Positions 8,845-17,901 of a DNA stretch of 64,000 nt are shown here, piece by piece; position 1 is the stretch's first letter; each line of letters opens with the position of its first letter. The notes beneath the pieces were generated by a model that saw only the letters and a list, made by a program, of their open reading frames with translations, ran no database searches and was not told the DNA's origin. The translations under genes and the position numbers were made by a program. This DNA comes from Microbacterium esteraromaticum (GTDB taxonomy: Bacteria > Actinomycetota > Actinomycetes > Actinomycetales > Microbacteriaceae): assembly GCF_014084045.1 (NCBI RefSeq), contig NZ_CP043732.1, positions 682,001 to 746,000 of the forward strand, given 5' to 3'.

Positions 8845-10241
8845 CCCGGCCGAACATCCTGCTGATCGTCTCGGACGATCACGGTCACGCCGACCGCTCG
8901 GCGCTCGGAACGCCAGGGGTGCAGACGCCCGTCCTCGATCGCATCGCCGCGGAAGGCGCCACGTTCACCGACGCCTACGTCACGGCGCCGATCTGCTCGC
9001 CGTCGAGAGCGGCGATCATCACGGGCCGCTACCAGCAGCGATGGGGCGGGCTGTGGTTCGACTCGGCCGACCTCGGCACCGCGCCGACCGTCGCCGAGCG
9101 CCTGCGCGACGGGGGCTACACCACCGGCTACTTCGGCAAGGTGCACTACGGCGACGAGACCGTGGCCGATCGCGGCGCTCCGCCGAACCACGGCTTCGAT
9201 GAGTCCTTCTACGGACTGGCCGGGCAGTCGATGGGCCGCCTGCACTACCTGCACCATTCGGATGCGGCGAGCGCGGCGTACGGCGAGGCGGCGGCGCCGA
9301 TGGCGGTGCAGCCCTTCTGGTCGGGCGATGAGCCGGCGGAGTTCGACGGCTTCACGACCGATGAGATCGCCGATCGGGCGATCGACTTCATCCGACGACG
9401 CGCAGACGATGGCCCGTTCTTCGCCACGGTGGCGTTCAACGCCGTGCACAACTTCTGCTGGCAGCTGCCCGAGGAGGAGCTGCGGGCCCGTGGGCTCGCG
9501 GGCTACGAGGACTGGAACCCCGGCGCATCGCGCTACCTCGACTGGTACGACGGCGCCATCAGCCCGAATCTGCCTGACGGACGGGCCTACTACCTGGCTC
9601 AGCTCGAGCTCATGGACCGCGCGATCGGCCGGCTCCTCGATGCGCTCGAGGAGCAGGATGCCTCCTCCGACACGATCGTGGTGTACCTGACAGACAACGG
9701 CGGCTCGCAGTGCAACTACGGCGACAACGGACCGCTGCGGGGCTCGAAGTACACGCTGTGGGAGGGCGGGATCCGCGTCCCGTTCCTGGTCAGGTGGCCC
9801 GGTGTCGCCGAGCCGGGAAGCATCGTCGGCGATCCCGTCAGCGCCCTCGATCTGGCATCCACCTTCGTCTCGGCCGCGAGCCTGCCGGCCTCGCCCGACG
9901 ACGACGGATGCGACCTGCGGACGCTGCTGTCGACCGCCGCCGACGCACCTGGCCTGCCCGAGCGCGAGCTGCACTGGGACTGCGGCTGGCAGTGGGCCGT
10001 CAGGCGAGGCGGATGGAAGCTGCTGTCGGTCGCGGGAGACGACCCCATCGCCGCGCATGTGCGCGCTGTCGAGCACACCGAGACGGGCGACGGTCTGATC
10101 CTCACCGATCTCAGAGGCGACCCGGGCGAGCGCGACAACCTCGCCGGCCGCCGGCCGCGCCTCGTCGCCGAGCTGCAGCAGGCCCATCGGCGGTGGCGCG
10201 AAGAGGTCGGCCTGCCGCCGGAGCCGCCTGCCGGGTCGTGA
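8841..10241 (+). CDS. Sulfatase (formylglycine-dependent), second of three
   Basis: 466 residues. NILLIVSDDHGHADRSALG supplies the N-terminal metal ligands; the formylglycine motif is CSPSR with Cys52, followed by ITGRYQQRWGG. The segment VYLTDNGGSQCNYGDNGPLR matches the C-side active-site motif of sulfatases. No signal peptide is evident. It is translationally coupled to the preceding sulfatase and clearly divergent from it, suggesting different regioselectivity on one substrate. It is the last gene of this plus-strand unit and meets the third sulfatase tail to tail. Confidence 0.9.
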   Translation: MTRPNILLIVSDDHGHADRSALGTPGVQTPVLDRIAAEGATFTDAYVTAPICSPSRAAIITGRYQQRWGGLWFDSADLGTAPTVAERLRDGGYTTGYFGKVHYGDETVADRGAPPNHGFDESFYGLAGQSMGRLHYLHHSDAASAAYGEAAAPMAVQPFWSGDEPAEFDGFTTDEIADRAIDFIRRRADDGPFFATVAFNAVHNFCWQLPEEELRARGLAGYEDWNPGASRYLDWYDGAISPNLPDGRAYYLAQLELMDRAIGRLLDALEEQDASSDTIVVYLTDNGGSQCNYGDNGPLRGSKYTLWEGGIRVPFLVRWPGVAEPGSIVGDPVSALDLASTFVSAASLPASPDDDGCDLRTLLSTAADAPGLPERELHWDCGWQWAVRRGGWKLLSVAGDDPIAAHVRAVEHTETGDGLILTDLRGDPGERDNLAGRRPRLVAELQQAHRRWREEVGLPPEPPAGS

Positions 10242-10256
10242 CCTGTCCGTTCCCGT

Positions 10257-11666
10257 CTACCCGGTCCTGACCGCGGACGAGGGGCAGGCCGTGGCGAGAG
10301 CGTCGCGGCCCGCCCACGCGTCTCCCGTCTCGTCGAGGGTGCGCAGCAGCGCGGCGGCGAGCAGCGCCGCGGCGCTGTCATCCGGCCTGCTCGTGAGCTC
10401 GAAGGGGTCGTGCAGAAGGTCGAAGTACTCGACCTCCAGCCCGTCGGACGGATGCCACGTGGCGATGATCTTCTCGCGGCTGGTGCGCAGGCCCCTCGCG
10501 CTGGTCGGATCCGAGCGCGAGGGGTAGCGCAGGTACAGCGCCGCGTCTCGGGCGTCGCCCTCGCGATCGGATGCGGAGGCCGCGAGAAGCGCGCGAGAGC
10601 GGTCGCGCCCCGCCATCCGAGGGTCACGGGTCGGCACCCCGGCGAGTCCCAGGATGGTCGGCGCGAAGTCGAGTGAGTCGATCAGCACGTCCGTCGTTCC
10701 CGCGGGGACGAGACCGGGGGAATGCACGATGAGCGGAAGGCGCATCGACTCCTCGTACGCCACGTTCTTGTACACGAGTCCGTGGCTTCCCAGCTGCATG
10801 CCATGGTCGGAGGTGAAGAGAATCACGGTCGGGCGGGGGCCGGCTCGTCGCTCCACGGCTGCGACGAGCCGGCCGATCTGCTCGTCGACGCCGGTGACGG
10901 CGGCGAAGTAGTCCCGCGCGATCGCCGCCGCCTCCGTGGTGACCTCTGTGCCGGTCTGCACGTTGGGGCGTGTGAGCAGCGCGCGCTCGTCGAGGCCGGC
11001 GTACGGCAGGCGATAGCGGTCGGGCACCTGGTCGAACGGCTGGTGCGGTGGGTTGAGCGACACCATCAGCGCGAACGGCGCGCCGTCATCGAGGCCGGCG
11101 ATGTACTCCACGGCGACGTCGGTCTCGTGCTCGGCCGACCAGCGGTCGACGTCGATGCGCTCATGGCGCCCGGCGTCCGCCGTCCAGTAATGCGGTGCGA
11201 GGTGTCGATCGGCCGCACCGTAGGAGTACCAGAAGTCGAAGCCGAACCGGCGGGAGGGCGGCGACCACGCGTCCCAGACCTTCCCGTCGTCGCGCCGCCC
11301 TTCTCCGAAGCCCTCGTCCTCGGCCACCGGCGGTTCGAGGTGCCATTTTCCGATGTAGCCGGTTCGGTACCCGTGATCGCGCAGGACGCTCGCCCAGGTG
11401 GGCAGGCCGTCTCGCAGCCCCACGCCGTCGAGCGCGGACTCCGAGTGCACATTGAGAGTGACGCCGTTCACCTCGGGCCGCATCCCCGTGAGGAACATCG
11501 CCCGGTGCGGGCTGCACACCGGGTAGCAGCTGACCGCCTCGCGCGCCAGACATCCGGCCGCAGCGAGGCGATCCAGATTCGGGGTGCGCACCGGGTCCTC
11601 ACCGAGGACGCCGAGGGCGGCTGCCCGGAACTGATCGGACATCACCACGAGGATGTTCGGTCGCAT
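10257..11666 (-). CDS. Sulfatase (formylglycine-dependent), third of three
   Basis: 469 residues. NILVVMSDQFRAAALG at the N-terminus, formylglycine motif CSPHR with Cys51, then FLTGMRPEVNG, IGKWHLEPP and FTSDHGMQLGSHG, the canonical sulfatase blocks. It is on the opposite strand to the other two and converges with the second sulfatase with a 15-bp gap. It is transcribed from the intergenic region shared with the PL8 lyase, which contains a long palindrome. The CxPxR variant differs from the other two, consistent with a separate substrate linkage. Cytoplasmic by absence of a signal peptide. Confidence 0.9.
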   Translation of the reverse strand: MRPNILVVMSDQFRAAALGVLGEDPVRTPNLDRLAAAGCLAREAVSCYPVCSPHRAMFLTGMRPEVNGVTLNVHSESALDGVGLRDGLPTWASVLRDHGYRTGYIGKWHLEPPVAEDEGFGEGRRDDGKVWDAWSPPSRRFGFDFWYSYGAADRHLAPHYWTADAGRHERIDVDRWSAEHETDVAVEYIAGLDDGAPFALMVSLNPPHQPFDQVPDRYRLPYAGLDERALLTRPNVQTGTEVTTEAAAIARDYFAAVTGVDEQIGRLVAAVERRAGPRPTVILFTSDHGMQLGSHGLVYKNVAYEESMRLPLIVHSPGLVPAGTTDVLIDSLDFAPTILGLAGVPTRDPRMAGRDRSRALLAASASDREGDARDAALYLRYPSRSDPTSARGLRTSREKIIATWHPSDGLEVEYFDLLHDPFELTSRPDDSAAALLAAALLRTLDETGDAWAGRDALATACPSSAVRTG

Positions 11667-11720
11667 CGGGCTGCTCCTCTCGCGCTCGCACCGTGCGAGA
11701 CGTCCTCATTCAAGGCGCCG

Positions 11721-11756
11721 TGAAGATGAGGAATCAACATTGATTCCTCATCTTCA
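11721..11756. promoter_or_regulatory. 36-bp palindromic operator between sulfatase 3 and PL8 lyase
   Basis: Left arm 11721-11737 and right arm 11740-11756 are exact inverse copies (17 bp each) around a 2-nt centre CA; the half-site contains GAAGATGAGGAATCA. It lies 54 bp upstream of the minus-strand sulfatase start and 39 bp upstream of the lyase start, a position suited to controlling both divergent genes. It is unusually AT-rich for this sequence. A long hairpin in RNA is an alternative, but the divergent promoter location favours a DNA-binding site. Confidence 0.75.
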
Positions 11757-11795
11757 GGGCTCCTAGCGTCTCTGCCAACGACCGAAGGAGTTCGC

Positions 11796-14210
11796 ATGTT
11801 CACCCCCACTCGCCGTACCGTCCTGCAGCTCGGCGGCTTCGCCGTGGCGTCGGCTCTGCTCATCGACGCCGGCCGCCCTCTGACCGCTGCCGCCTCGCTC
11901 CGCCCTCTCGCGGTCGGATCCGCCGAGGTCGAGGCGCTGCGCACGCGCTGGGTGGAGACCCTGACCGGGCGCAGCATCATCACGGGATCGCCGGCGACCT
12001 TCGCGTCGGCGATCGCCCGGCAGGACAGGGGCACGGACGCCCTGCTCGCGAAGGTGAGCCCGACGGCCACCCGGTACTTCTCGGATCAGGACTGGTCCAT
12101 CGGCGCCACCGACATCGCGAAGTCGAACGCGATGCGCATGAACTACTCCGGCATCCAGACTCTGGCCGTCTCCTGGTCGACGCCCGGATCGAAGCACGAG
12201 GGCTCCCCTGCCGTGCTCGACGCCGCACTGCGCGGACTCGCCCACATGCACGAGCGGATCTACAACCCCGGCACCTCATGGTGGGGCAACTGGTGGTCGT
12301 GGAACATCGGCGCCGCGCAGCCGCTGGCGAACACGATGGCGCTCCTTCACGTCGAGCTCGACCAGGCCGAGATCGACGCGTACTGTGCAGCGATCGACCA
12401 CTTCCTGCCCCAGCGCGACCCGCGCATGCAGCTGCACCCGACCGGCCCCAAGGAGTCCGACGGCGCGAACCGCGTCGACATCTGCCAGGCCATCATCGTG
12501 CGCGCGATCGCGCAGCCCGACGCCGAACTGCTCCATGCGTCGGTCGCGGCGCTGAGCGACACATGGCAGTACATCACCGAGGGCAACGGGTTCTTCCGCG
12601 ACGGCTCGTTCGTCCAGCACTCCACGATCGGCTACACCGGCACCTATGGGCTGGTGCTGCTGGGCGGGCTCGCCAAGCTGTTCGCGCTGCTCGCCGGCAC
12701 GGCTTTCGACGTCGCAGACCCGAGCAGGGCGAACGTGACGGGAGTGGTCGAGGCATCCTTCGCACCGCTGATGTTCCGCGGGCAGATGATGGACGCTGTG
12801 CGCGGACGAGCCGTCGCCCGATACGCCGAACGCAGCATCACCAACGGCAACGACCTGATCGAGCACACCCTCCGACTCGCGCAGTCCGCCGACGCGGTCA
12901 CCGCTGCGCGCTGGCGCGGGCTCTGCCGGCAGTGGATCGAGGGCAACTCGGCCGCGAACATCACCTCGACGAACAGCATCGTTCGTCTGTCCCTCGTCAC
13001 CGAGCTGCTCGACTCCGATACGGCCGCCGTGCCGGACCCGACCGGTCCCCGGCTCTTCCCCGCCATGGACCGGCTCGTGCACCGCAGCGCCGATGGCTCC
13101 TGGGCCCTCGCCGTGGCGATGTGCTCGAACCGGATCGCCTGGCACGAGGGCACCGAGGCCGAGAACTTCGAGGGTGTCAAGACCAGCCAGGGCATGACGT
13201 ACCTGTACCTGCGCGGCGACGAGGATCACTTCGACGACGAGTTCTGGTCGACCTCCGACCTCACCGCCCCTCCCGGCACGACGGTCGACCTGACGCCGCT
13301 GCCCCGCAACCCCGAGGGCGAGTGGGGTGAGCGCACACCGAGCAACGAATGGACCGGCGGAGTCGTCTTCGAAGACACTGCGCTGTCGGCGATGCACCTG
13401 GTGGCGCCCGGTGGGACAGGCCTGGTCGCGCGCAAGGCGTGGTTCACCCTTCCGGATGCCTATGTGGCGCTCGGTGCGGGCATCTCGACGGCCAGTGAGG
13501 GCGAGGTGCGCACCACGATCGAGCACCGCAACCTCGGCACGTCCGCTCGCCGTCTGCTCGTCGACGGCGCCCCTGTCGCAGCGCAGCAGACAGTGAGCGG
13601 CGCGCGATGGGCGCACCTCGACGGCGTCGGCGGCTACGTGCTGCTCGACGGCCCCGCCGATCTGATCGCCGGCGTCGATGAGCGGGCGGGCACCTGGCGG
13701 CTCAACAGCACCAATGCGGCAGCAGGCACCGATGTGCTCCAGCGCCGCTGGTACGGCACGCTGAGCCTCTCGCACGGCGCCGGTGCTGCGGCGGGCGGAG
13801 GGTATGCCTATGCCGTGCATCCCGGCGCAGATGCCGACGCGACAGCCGCCGCCGCGCGCTCCCCCCGCGCGCGCGTGCTGCGCAACGACGAGGTGGCGCA
13901 GGCGATCCACCACTCGGGCCACGTGACCGCCGCCGCGTTCTGGGCGGCGGGCACAGCGGGCGCTCTCACCGCCGACCGCGCCGCCTGCGTCATCGCCCGC
14001 ATCACTCCCGGGATGGTCAGGATGTCGGTGAGCGATCCGACCCAGGCCGCCGCGACCCTGGTCGTCGATGTCGCCGATGCCGACGTCAGCAGGGTGAAGG
14101 GCGCTCACGCCGCCCGGGTCGGGCTCGCTCGCCGCGGCGCCGGGGTGCGTCTGACGATCGACACCTCAGGCACGGCAGGCACGACCCTACAGTTCTCCCT
14201 GCACCGCTGA
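11796..14210 (+). CDS. Polysaccharide lyase family 8 (hyaluronate/chondroitin lyase-like), Tat-exported
   Basis: 804 residues. Tat signal TRRTVLQLGGFAVASALL at residues 5-22, so the folded enzyme is exported. The alpha/alpha toroid domain contains the PL8 catalytic set: Asn225 (GANRVD), His275 (SFVQHSTIGY) and Tyr284, with Arg336/Arg338 following. The spacing Asn-50-His-9-Tyr is the same as Asn349/His399/Tyr408 of pneumococcal hyaluronate lyase. An aromatic patch NWWSWN is at 165-170, and a beta-sandwich domain makes up the C-terminal half. It cleaves uronic-acid glycans by beta-elimination; hyaluronan, chondroitin or xanthan are all possible for PL8. The three sulfatases nearby favour a sulfated glycosaminoglycan. 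GAAGGAG precedes the ATG. Confidence 0.9.
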   Translation: MFTPTRRTVLQLGGFAVASALLIDAGRPLTAAASLRPLAVGSAEVEALRTRWVETLTGRSIITGSPATFASAIARQDRGTDALLAKVSPTATRYFSDQDWSIGATDIAKSNAMRMNYSGIQTLAVSWSTPGSKHEGSPAVLDAALRGLAHMHERIYNPGTSWWGNWWSWNIGAAQPLANTMALLHVELDQAEIDAYCAAIDHFLPQRDPRMQLHPTGPKESDGANRVDICQAIIVRAIAQPDAELLHASVAALSDTWQYITEGNGFFRDGSFVQHSTIGYTGTYGLVLLGGLAKLFALLAGTAFDVADPSRANVTGVVEASFAPLMFRGQMMDAVRGRAVARYAERSITNGNDLIEHTLRLAQSADAVTAARWRGLCRQWIEGNSAANITSTNSIVRLSLVTELLDSDTAAVPDPTGPRLFPAMDRLVHRSADGSWALAVAMCSNRIAWHEGTEAENFEGVKTSQGMTYLYLRGDEDHFDDEFWSTSDLTAPPGTTVDLTPLPRNPEGEWGERTPSNEWTGGVVFEDTALSAMHLVAPGGTGLVARKAWFTLPDAYVALGAGISTASEGEVRTTIEHRNLGTSARRLLVDGAPVAAQQTVSGARWAHLDGVGGYVLLDGPADLIAGVDERAGTWRLNSTNAAAGTDVLQRRWYGTLSLSHGAGAAAGGGYAYAVHPGADADATAAAARSPRARVLRNDEVAQAIHHSGHVTAAAFWAAGTAGALTADRAACVIARITPGMVRMSVSDPTQAAATLVVDVADADVSRVKGAHAARVGLARRGAGVRLTIDTSGTAGTTLQFSLHR

Positions 14211-14248
14211 CAGCTCAGCGCCGGGCGACCTCTCGGCACCCGCTCGCG

Positions 14249-14296
14249 AGATCAGAAACGCACCTCCGGAAGCATCCGAAGGTGCGTTTCTGATCT
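14249..14296. terminator. Long hairpin between convergent lyase and putA genes
   Basis: AGATCAGAAACGCACCT (14249-14265) pairs perfectly with 14280-14296; a mismatch is followed by four more pairs and an AGCA loop. It sits between two converging genes and could end transcription from both sides. Its stem word GAAACGC resembles the GGGAAACGCCGG repeat near position 190, though not closely enough to call them one family. Confidence 0.7.
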
Positions 14297-14323
14297 GGAG
14301 CGCCGACAGCGCGCGAGGCGGCG

Positions 14324-17300
14324 TCAGCGCACGGGCTCGAGCAGCGGGATCTCGTAGCGGTGCGGGGTGCCGAAGCGGTGCGCGGTGATCGACACGGCCT
14401 GCTCGCGCAGGAAGGTCAGCATCTCCACACGACCTGCCGACACGACCGGGTTGGCGTAGATCGCCAGGCTCGGCGAGCCGTCGACCGCGGTCGCCGTCTC
14501 GATGACGTCGGCGCCGATCAGGCGCACGCGGCCACCCGCGGCGGCGAGACGGCGGGCGTGGGACGCCCACGCAGCGGCGTCCTCGGTGACCACGACGACG
14601 TCGTGCGCTCCCAGCCAGGTGACGACCGCGGCGGGCAGCGCCGAGGCCGTGCTGACGGTGACCCGAGCGCGCAGGCGTGCACCGGCGGCGGCGACGCGCA
14701 CCAGCTCGGCGACGCGGCCACCCTCGAAGCGGATCGCGACGGGCAGCGCCTGGTAGCGCAGGGCGTTCTGCTCGGTGACCAGGCCCGTGGCATCCCGCAC
14801 GACGCCGAACTCCGCGGCCAGGGCGTCGATGTCGGTGGCCAGCGCGCCTCGCAGCCACTCGGCGTCCTCGCCCGAGACGAGCTCGACGGCCGACGAGGCG
14901 AGTGCGTCGAGCGACGTGCTCGTCTGCACCGGGGCATCCGTCCACTCCGACAGTCCGACCAGGTAGTTCGGACCGCCTGCCTTGGAGCCGGCGCCGACGG
15001 CCGCCTTCTTCCAGCCGCCGAACGGCTGACGCTGCACGATGGCGCCGGTGGTGCCGCGGTTCACGTAGACGTTTCCGGCCTGGATGTTCGCCAGCCACTG
15101 CTGCACCTCGTCTGTGTCGAGGGAGTGGATGCCGCTGGTGAGGCCGTAGTCGATGTCGTTGACGATGTCGATCGCCTCGGTCAGCGAGTCGGCGGTCATC
15201 ACGCCGAGCACAGGCCCGAAGTACTCGACCTTGTGGAACTCGCTGCCGCGCTTCACGCCGTCGCGGATGCCGGGGCTCCAGAGCTGACCGGCCTCGTCGA
15301 GCTTCTCAGGCTCGAGCATCCACGACTGACCGGGGTGCAGCTCGGTGAGGGCGCCGAGCAGCTTGCCCTCGGCAGGGGAGATCAGCGGTCCGATACGGTT
15401 CGTGCCGTCTTCGGGCATGCCGACCTCGTATGCGCGCACGGCGTCGACGAGCTGGCGGCGGAAGCGCTCCGACTTCGCCACCGAGCCGACGAGCACCACG
15501 AGCGACGCGGCCGAGCACTTCTGGCCGGCGTGGCCGAACGCCGAGTAGGCGACGTCCTTCGCGGCGAGGTCGAGGTCGGCCGACGGCGTGACGATGATCG
15601 CGTTCTTGCCGCTGGTCTCGGCGAGCAGGGGCAGGTCGGGGCGGAAGCCCCGGAACAGCTCGGCGGTCTCGAAGCCACCGGTCAGGATGACGCGGCCGAC
15701 GGCCGGGTCGCTGACCAGCTGGGTGCCCAGCTCGCGGCCGTCGAGCTGCACGTACTGCAGCACCTCGCGCGGCACACCGGCCTCCCACAGAGCCTCGACC
15801 ATGACGGCGCCGGAGCGGCGGGCCTGGCGGGCGGGCTTGATGATCACCGGCGAGCCGGTGGCGAGGGCCGAGAGCACCGAACCGGCGGGGATCGCGACGG
15901 GGAAGTTCCACGGCGGGGTGACGACCGTGAGGCCAACCGGCTGCATGACGGCGCCGTCGACATCGGCGAGCTTCTTGGCGCTCTCGGCGTAGTAGTGCGC
16001 GAAGTCGATCGCCTCGGAGACCTCTGGGTCGCCCTGCTCGATGATCTTGCCCGCCTCGGAGCCCATGACCTCGAGCAGCTCGGCGCGGCGGGCCTCGAGC
16101 ATGTCGCCCGCGCGGTGCAGGATCTCGGCGCGGCCTGCGGCGCCCAGGGCGCGCCATGCCTCACCGGACGCCACAGCCGTGGCGATCCGCTCGGAGACCT
16201 GCTCGGAGGTGCTGAGGGTGTTGGCGGCGACCGTCTCGTCGCCGAGGGTCGAGCCGACCATGCGCGAGCGGATCGCGTCGGCCCAGGCGCGGTTGCCGGC
16301 GAGCGACGGGTCGGTGTCGGGAGTGTTCACGAAGCCGTCGCGCGGGGCGGGCTCGGCGGGCAGCTGACGGTTCTGCACGCGGTTCGCCGCCGGCACCTCG
16401 GTGGGGATGGTCTGGATGGATGCCAGGAAGCGCTGCTTCTCGCGCGCGAACAGCGCGGGGTCGGTGTCGAGGTCGAAGACGGCCGACATGAAGTTCTCGT
16501 GCGATGCGCCCTCTTCGAGGCGTCGGATCAGGTAGGCGATCGCGACATCGAACTCGTCGGGGTGCACCACGGGCGTGTAGAGCAGCAGCGAGCCGACGGT
16601 GCGCTTGACGACCTCAGCCTGAGCGGTGGCCATGCCGAGCAGCATCTCGAACTCGACGCCCTGGGTGACTCCGCGCTTCTCGGCGAGCAGCCAGGCGAGG
16701 GCGATGTCGAAGAGGTTGTGCCCGGCGACGCCGATGCGCACATTGCCGACGTGCTCGGGGCGCAGCGAGTACTCGATCACGGCCTTGTACGACGAGTCGG
16801 ACTGCTGCTTGCTCGACCACGTGGCGAGCGGCCAGCCGTGGGTCTCGGCGTCGACGGTCTCCATCGGGAGGTTGGCGCCCTTGACGACGCGCACCTTGAT
16901 CGGCGCTCCACCGTCGGCGACGCGGGCGGCGGCCCATTCCTGCAGGCGCATCATCGCGGAGAGCGCGTCGGGCAGGTAGGCCTGCAGCACGATGCCGGCC
17001 TCGAGGTCCTTGAACTCGGCGCGGTCGAGGATGCTGGTGAAGACCGCGATGGTGAGGTCGAGGTCCTTGTACTCCTCCATGTCGAGGTTGATGAACTTCG
17101 CGCCCGCGGGGCCGCCCTTGGCGGCGATCCGGTACAGCGGCAGCAGCGCCTCGGCGGCGTCGGCGACGGCCTCGTCGAACGCCCACGGGCTGTGCGGGGC
17201 GACGGTGGACGACACCTTGATCGAGACGTAGTCGACGTCGTCGCGCTCGAGCAGACGGCGGGTGCCGTCGAGGCGGCGCGTGGCCTCCTCGCGGCCGAGG

Positions 17301-17776
17301 ATGGCCTCGCCGAGCAGGTTGATGTTGAGCTTGACGCCCTGCGACTCGCGGATGTGCTTGATCGCGGCACCCAGCTTCTCGTCGCGCGCGTCGACGATGA
17401 GGTGACGCACCATCTGGCGCAGCACCGCGCGCGCCGACGGAACGACGACGCCGGGCACGATGCCTGCGGCGAAGCCGCCGAGGCCGATCGCGCCGCGCAT
17501 CGGCGCGGGCAGGAAGCCGGGGGTCAGCGGCACGAGCTCCTTGAGCTTGGCGGCGGCGACCTTTAGGTCTTCGGGGCGCACGACCCCGTCGACGAAGCCG
17601 ACGGTGAAGTCGAGTCCGTTCGGGTCGCGCAGCACTCCGGCCAGACGCTGGCCGGCGGCGTCCACCGGCACCTCGCGGCTGTCGACCAGCCACCGGCGGA
17701 CCAGGGCGACGGCCTCGTCGCCGAGTTCGGCGAGTTCGGAGAGGGATGCTTCGGGGGTGGGCGCGGGGGTGCTCAT
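14324..17776 (-). CDS. putA: Bifunctional proline dehydrogenase / glutamate-semialdehyde dehydrogenase (first copy)
   Basis: 1150 residues. The N-terminal FAD-dependent proline dehydrogenase barrel shows YVSIKVSST, FINLDMEEYKDLDLT, RVVKGANLPME and IGVAGHNLFDIA. The C-terminal aldehyde dehydrogenase shows TPPWNFPVAIPAGSVLSAL, ETSGKNA with Glu720 and GQKCSA with Cys754, the 34-residue spacing usual for the ALDH base and nucleophile. It converts proline to glutamate. No ribbon-helix-helix DNA-binding domain is seen at the N-terminus, so it is not a trifunctional PutA. The open frame extends further upstream, but the ATG at 17776 fits homology. A LysR gene diverges from it and probably controls it. 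Confidence 0.93.
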   Translation of the reverse strand: MSTPAPTPEASLSELAELGDEAVALVRRWLVDSREVPVDAAGQRLAGVLRDPNGLDFTVGFVDGVVRPEDLKVAAAKLKELVPLTPGFLPAPMRGAIGLGGFAAGIVPGVVVPSARAVLRQMVRHLIVDARDEKLGAAIKHIRESQGVKLNINLLGEAILGREEATRRLDGTRRLLERDDVDYVSIKVSSTVAPHSPWAFDEAVADAAEALLPLYRIAAKGGPAGAKFINLDMEEYKDLDLTIAVFTSILDRAEFKDLEAGIVLQAYLPDALSAMMRLQEWAAARVADGGAPIKVRVVKGANLPMETVDAETHGWPLATWSSKQQSDSSYKAVIEYSLRPEHVGNVRIGVAGHNLFDIALAWLLAEKRGVTQGVEFEMLLGMATAQAEVVKRTVGSLLLYTPVVHPDEFDVAIAYLIRRLEEGASHENFMSAVFDLDTDPALFAREKQRFLASIQTIPTEVPAANRVQNRQLPAEPAPRDGFVNTPDTDPSLAGNRAWADAIRSRMVGSTLGDETVAANTLSTSEQVSERIATAVASGEAWRALGAAGRAEILHRAGDMLEARRAELLEVMGSEAGKIIEQGDPEVSEAIDFAHYYAESAKKLADVDGAVMQPVGLTVVTPPWNFPVAIPAGSVLSALATGSPVIIKPARQARRSGAVMVEALWEAGVPREVLQYVQLDGRELGTQLVSDPAVGRVILTGGFETAELFRGFRPDLPLLAETSGKNAIIVTPSADLDLAAKDVAYSAFGHAGQKCSAASLVVLVGSVAKSERFRRQLVDAVRAYEVGMPEDGTNRIGPLISPAEGKLLGALTELHPGQSWMLEPEKLDEAGQLWSPGIRDGVKRGSEFHKVEYFGPVLGVMTADSLTEAIDIVNDIDYGLTSGIHSLDTDEVQQWLANIQAGNVYVNRGTTGAIVQRQPFGGWKKAAVGAGSKAGGPNYLVGLSEWTDAPVQTSTSLDALASSAVELVSGEDAEWLRGALATDIDALAAEFGVVRDATGLVTEQNALRYQALPVAIRFEGGRVAELVRVAAAGARLRARVTVSTASALPAAVVTWLGAHDVVVVTEDAAAWASHARRLAAAGGRVRLIGADVIETATAVDGSPSLAIYANPVVSAGRVEMLTFLREQAVSITAHRFGTPHRYEIPLLEPVR

Positions 17777-17901
17777 TCCTACAGGATGCCCGGGTCGATC
17801 GTGCAAGAAAAGCGATCGTTTCTGAATAGTATTGTTCGATATTTCCCATCGGTCGTCGAGCGAGCGAAGCGCGACGCGACCCATGCATCCGAGGAGCTGA
17901 C
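17777..17901. promoter_or_regulatory. Divergent putA / LysR promoter region
   Basis: 125-bp gap with an AT-rich core at 17805-17850. It holds a near-palindrome AAGCGATCGTTT (17810-17821, one mismatched pair), an AATAGTATT palindrome (17825-17833) and a second TTCGATA copy of the CGAT word. Such short inverted words fit LysR-type binding sites. A minus-strand TACTAT (17832-17827) could be the putA -10. GAGGAG at 17891-17896 is the LysR ribosome site. Confidence 0.45.

Noticed and set aside
14360..17566. 1068-codon open frame on the plus strand opposite putA
   Set aside because: It is the antisense shadow of a long high-GC gene; composition is Arg/Gly/Val/His-rich without any domain, and putA homology is complete on the other strand.
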